Assembly: GCA_937893635.1 (NCBI GenBank)
Contig: CALBGF010000036.1
Location: 1 to 6,992, forward strand
Direction: 5' to 3'
Length of the DNA: 6,992 nucleotides
Origin: an uncultured Mollicutes bacterium
GTDB taxonomy: Bacteria; Bacillota_I; Bacilli_A; RFN20; CAG-826
Positions 5,190 through 6,992 of this stretch are shown here, one piece after another. Made by a program: the position numbers and the translations under genes. Position 1 is the stretch's first letter; each line of letters begins with the position of its first letter. The notes beneath the pieces are model-generated. The model saw only the letters and a program-made list of their open reading frames with translations. It was not told where the DNA came from and searched no databases.

Positions 5190-5729
5190 ATGATTTTATT
5201 AGTTGGTGCTTCCGCAAGCGGAAAAACAGAAGTTGCAAAGTTGTTAAATGCATTATATGGTATTAAAAAAGTTATTACTCATACTACAAGGCCAATAAGA
5301 AAGTCGGAAGAAAATGATGTTGATTATCATTTTGTTAGCAAAGATGAATTTTTAAAATTAAAAGAACAAGGAACATTTGTAGAAACAACACTATATAATG
5401 GTAATTTCTATGGCTCATCTAAAAAAGAAATTGCTGATGATAAAGTATTAATTGTTGATCCTAATGGCTTTAAATCTTTTTTAGAATTACATGACCCTCG
5501 TATTGTTACATTCTTTCTTGATGCAAATGAAAAAACGAGATTTGAACGTATGATTCTACGCGGCGATAGCGTAGAACAAGTTAAATCTCGTATTGCTAAT
5601 GATGAAACAAAATTCCCAGAAGAATTAAAACATAAAACAAATTATCAAATTGATAGTGAAAATATGACCTTATTAGATATGACAAATAAAATACATGACT
5701 TATATATTAATCATTTAAAAAATCTTTAA
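5190..5729 (+). CDS. Guanylate kinase-like protein
   Basis: This 179-residue P-loop kinase is expected to convert GMP to GDP with ATP in the cytoplasm. The Walker A is GASASGKT (6-13) instead of the usual GPSGVGKGT type. Residues that contact GMP in yeast guanylate kinase have counterparts: Thr30, Arg34 and Arg37 in THTTRPIR, Tyr46 in VDYHF, Glu65 in FVE, Tyr74 and Ser76 in NFYGSS, and Asp90 in IVDPNG. The lid-like region RGDSVEQVKSRIA (124-136) also fits. It is a little shorter than typical enzymes (about 200). The start has GAGGA 6-7 nt upstream. Its 3' end overlaps convergent hflX by 23 nt, and no terminator is visible. The altered P-loop suggests a divergent form or a second copy; a standard gmk may lie elsewhere. 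The family is fairly sure, exact activity less so. Confidence 0.78.
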   Translation: MILLVGASASGKTEVAKLLNALYGIKKVITHTTRPIRKSEENDVDYHFVSKDEFLKLKEQGTFVETTLYNGNFYGSSKKEIADDKVLIVDPNGFKSFLELHDPRIVTFFLDANEKTRFERMILRGDSVEQVKSRIANDETKFPEELKHKTNYQIDSENMTLLDMTNKIHDLYINHLKNL

Positions 5730-6942
5730 GTTTTTGTTTGTTATAAGGCGGAAAATATAAATCGACTAAATAATAGTCATCAAACATTTCCATATTTTTA
5801 ACATATCCTAGTTTCTTTAAGCGGTATATGTCTTTAAAAACTGGGATTTTTATTTGCTGATATTCCCAATTTTTACTTAACCTATCAAAGATAAGTTGCA
5901 TAATTTGCTCAATATCTTCATCAGTATTTAAAGATACTAATAATTCGTTTTCTTTAGGAATAAAAGGAATATTCTTGCATTCATCAACTTTGTTATAAAG
6001 AATAATTTGTGGAATATTACTGGCATCAAGTTTAATTAAAATATCTTCAGTGACAAACAAATTATCCATGTAATAAGGACTAGAAACATCAACCACATTA
6101 ATTAATAAATCAGCTTCTTTAATTTCTTCTAAAGTGGATTTAAAAGCATCCACTAACATAGTCGGAAGATGAGAAATAAAGCCAACAGTATCAGTTAATA
6201 AAAAACTAGGATAATTATATATGTCGATAAGACGAGTAGAAGTTTCTAAAGTAGAAAAAAGACGATCTTCTTCTAATACTTTTTTACTATTTTTGTTATT
6301 AGATTTAGAAATCAATTTATTAAGTAGTGTGGATTTTCCAGCATTGGTATAACCAACAATAGCCACAACCGGTAAATTAGTACGCATTTTGCGCGTGTTT
6401 TTTCTTTGAATAACTAATTCATCTAATTCTTTTTGCTTTCTTTTTAAAAGCATACGATACTTACTTCGATCTAAATCAATTTGTTTTTCGCCAGAGCCTT
6501 TATTATGGGCAGAACCGCCACTAGTGACTTGGGAATAATTAGCTTCTTTATTAACAAGGCGATTTTTTAAATATTTTAAGTTAGCAATTTCAACTTGTAG
6601 ACGTGCTTCTTTACTTTTTGCCATAATTGAAAAAATTTGTAGAATAACGCCAGTTCGATCTAAAATTTCTACTTTAAAAATATGATGTAAAGTATCATAT
6701 TGCGTTGGAGTTAAATCAAAATTACAAATGACAAGTTCAATATTCTCTGATTTAATTAAGCGATGTATTTCATCGATTTTTCCAGTGCCTAAATAACTAT
6801 TTATATAAGGTTCACTCAAAACTTGTGAGGCGATGAAGTTAGGCATTATGCCTAAGGTAAACAAAAGATTAAGCATTTCTTTATGCTTATATGAAAATTC
6901 ATTTTTATCAATAATTGCTTCAATTAATAAGACATTTTCCAT
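5707..6942 (-). CDS. hflX: GTPase HflX
   Basis: This 411-residue translational GTPase binds the large ribosomal subunit and can split stalled or resting 70S ribosomes. The N-terminal HflX domain (about 1-190) shows the family motifs LGTGKIDE (51-58), ILDRTGVILQIF (93-104) and AKSKEARLQVEIANLKY (108-124), then a Gly-rich linker with GEKQIDLDR and a coiled-coil (about 160-185). The G domain has G1 GYTNAGKS (197-204), G3 DTVGFI (251-256) and G4 NKVD (317-320), then a C-terminal domain (about 365-411). G5 is weak: VSLNTDED replaces the usual VSA-type motif. Length is normal. The ATG at 6942 lies 1 nt after the stop of the upstream gene and has no clear ribosome binding site, so translational coupling is likely. 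Its 3' end overlaps the convergent kinase gene by 23 nt. Confidence 0.95.
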   Translation of the reverse strand: MENVLLIEAIIDKNEFSYKHKEMLNLLFTLGIMPNFIASQVLSEPYINSYLGTGKIDEIHRLIKSENIELVICNFDLTPTQYDTLHHIFKVEILDRTGVILQIFSIMAKSKEARLQVEIANLKYLKNRLVNKEANYSQVTSGGSAHNKGSGEKQIDLDRSKYRMLLKRKQKELDELVIQRKNTRKMRTNLPVVAIVGYTNAGKSTLLNKLISKSNNKNSKKVLEEDRLFSTLETSTRLIDIYNYPSFLLTDTVGFISHLPTMLVDAFKSTLEEIKEADLLINVVDVSSPYYMDNLFVTEDILIKLDASNIPQIILYNKVDECKNIPFIPKENELLVSLNTDEDIEQIMQLIFDRLSKNWEYQQIKIPVFKDIYRLKKLGYVKNMEMFDDYYLVDLYFPPYNKQKLKDFLND

Positions 6943-6943
6943 A

Positions 6944-6992
6944 TTATTTATTCATTAAGTCTAAATAGTCATCGTAAGTCATTTCTTTATCA
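6944..6992 (-). CDS. C-terminal end of a gene upstream of hflX (partial)
   Basis: The minus-strand frame reads DKEMTYDDYLDLMNK and ends with TAA at 6946-6944, one base before the hflX start. The acidic, helical tail and near-contact with hflX suggest the last codons of an upstream operon member whose ribosomes feed hflX. Only 15 residues are visible, so no family can be named. An internal ATG means a 12-codon leader peptide is the alternative. Confidence 0.5.
   Translation of the reverse strand, partial: DKEMTYDDYLDLMNK

Noticed and set aside
1..6992. CRISPR arrays, insertion sequences, prophage or toxin-antitoxin genes
   Set aside because: No spaced direct repeats, transposase or integrase motifs were seen; the tRNA genes are not flanked by an integrase or a repeated tRNA end within the window.

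Overview
The window is very AT-rich and tightly packed. It reads as the chromosome of a low-GC, small-genome Firmicute or Mollicute-like Bacilli lineage (for example a gut RF39, Erysipelotrichales or Acholeplasma-type organism). The evidence is the 73-residue acyl carrier protein, strong AGGAGG-type ribosome binding sites, overlapping genes, and Firmicute-type housekeeping genes. Tryptophan is encoded by TGG and TGA ends a gene (stop at 3729-3731), so the code is the standard bacterial one and this is not a TGA=Trp mycoplasma. The lineage is an inference.

Left part (1-548, minus strand): a tRNA-Glu(UUC) cut by the window edge, a complete tRNA-Asn(GUU) with an encoded CCA, their shared promoter, and a one-gene acpP unit with its own extended -10 promoter. 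That promoter touches the tail of the terminator of the next operon.

Centre (517-5065, minus strand): eight genes in one direction, nearly all overlapping, ending at an intrinsic terminator. In transcription order they are: a small helix-turn-helix-like protein; a 329-residue exported protein with no recognised family; a 126-residue protein with one N-terminal membrane segment; a TadA/CpaF-type secretion ATPase; two T2SSF-type inner-membrane platform proteins (TadB-like and TadC-like); a 112-residue pseudopilin-like protein; and a 50-residue Flp-like membrane peptide. This looks like a stripped-down Tad (tight adherence, type IVc pilus) machine. The ATPase would power TadB/TadC, which would extrude a fibre of the small pilin-like proteins. 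No prepilin peptidase (TadV), TadZ, RcpA or RcpC is encoded here, and the two largest flanking proteins are orphans. This is the most interesting part of the window.

Right part (5129-6992): a divergently transcribed guanylate-kinase-like gene that keeps the GMP-contacting residues, overlapping tail to tail with hflX, a ribosome-associated GTPase. The last codons of a gene just upstream of hflX lie at the right edge. The tad-like operon and the kinase gene diverge from a 124-bp intergenic region carrying a clear promoter for the kinase and only a weak candidate for the operon.
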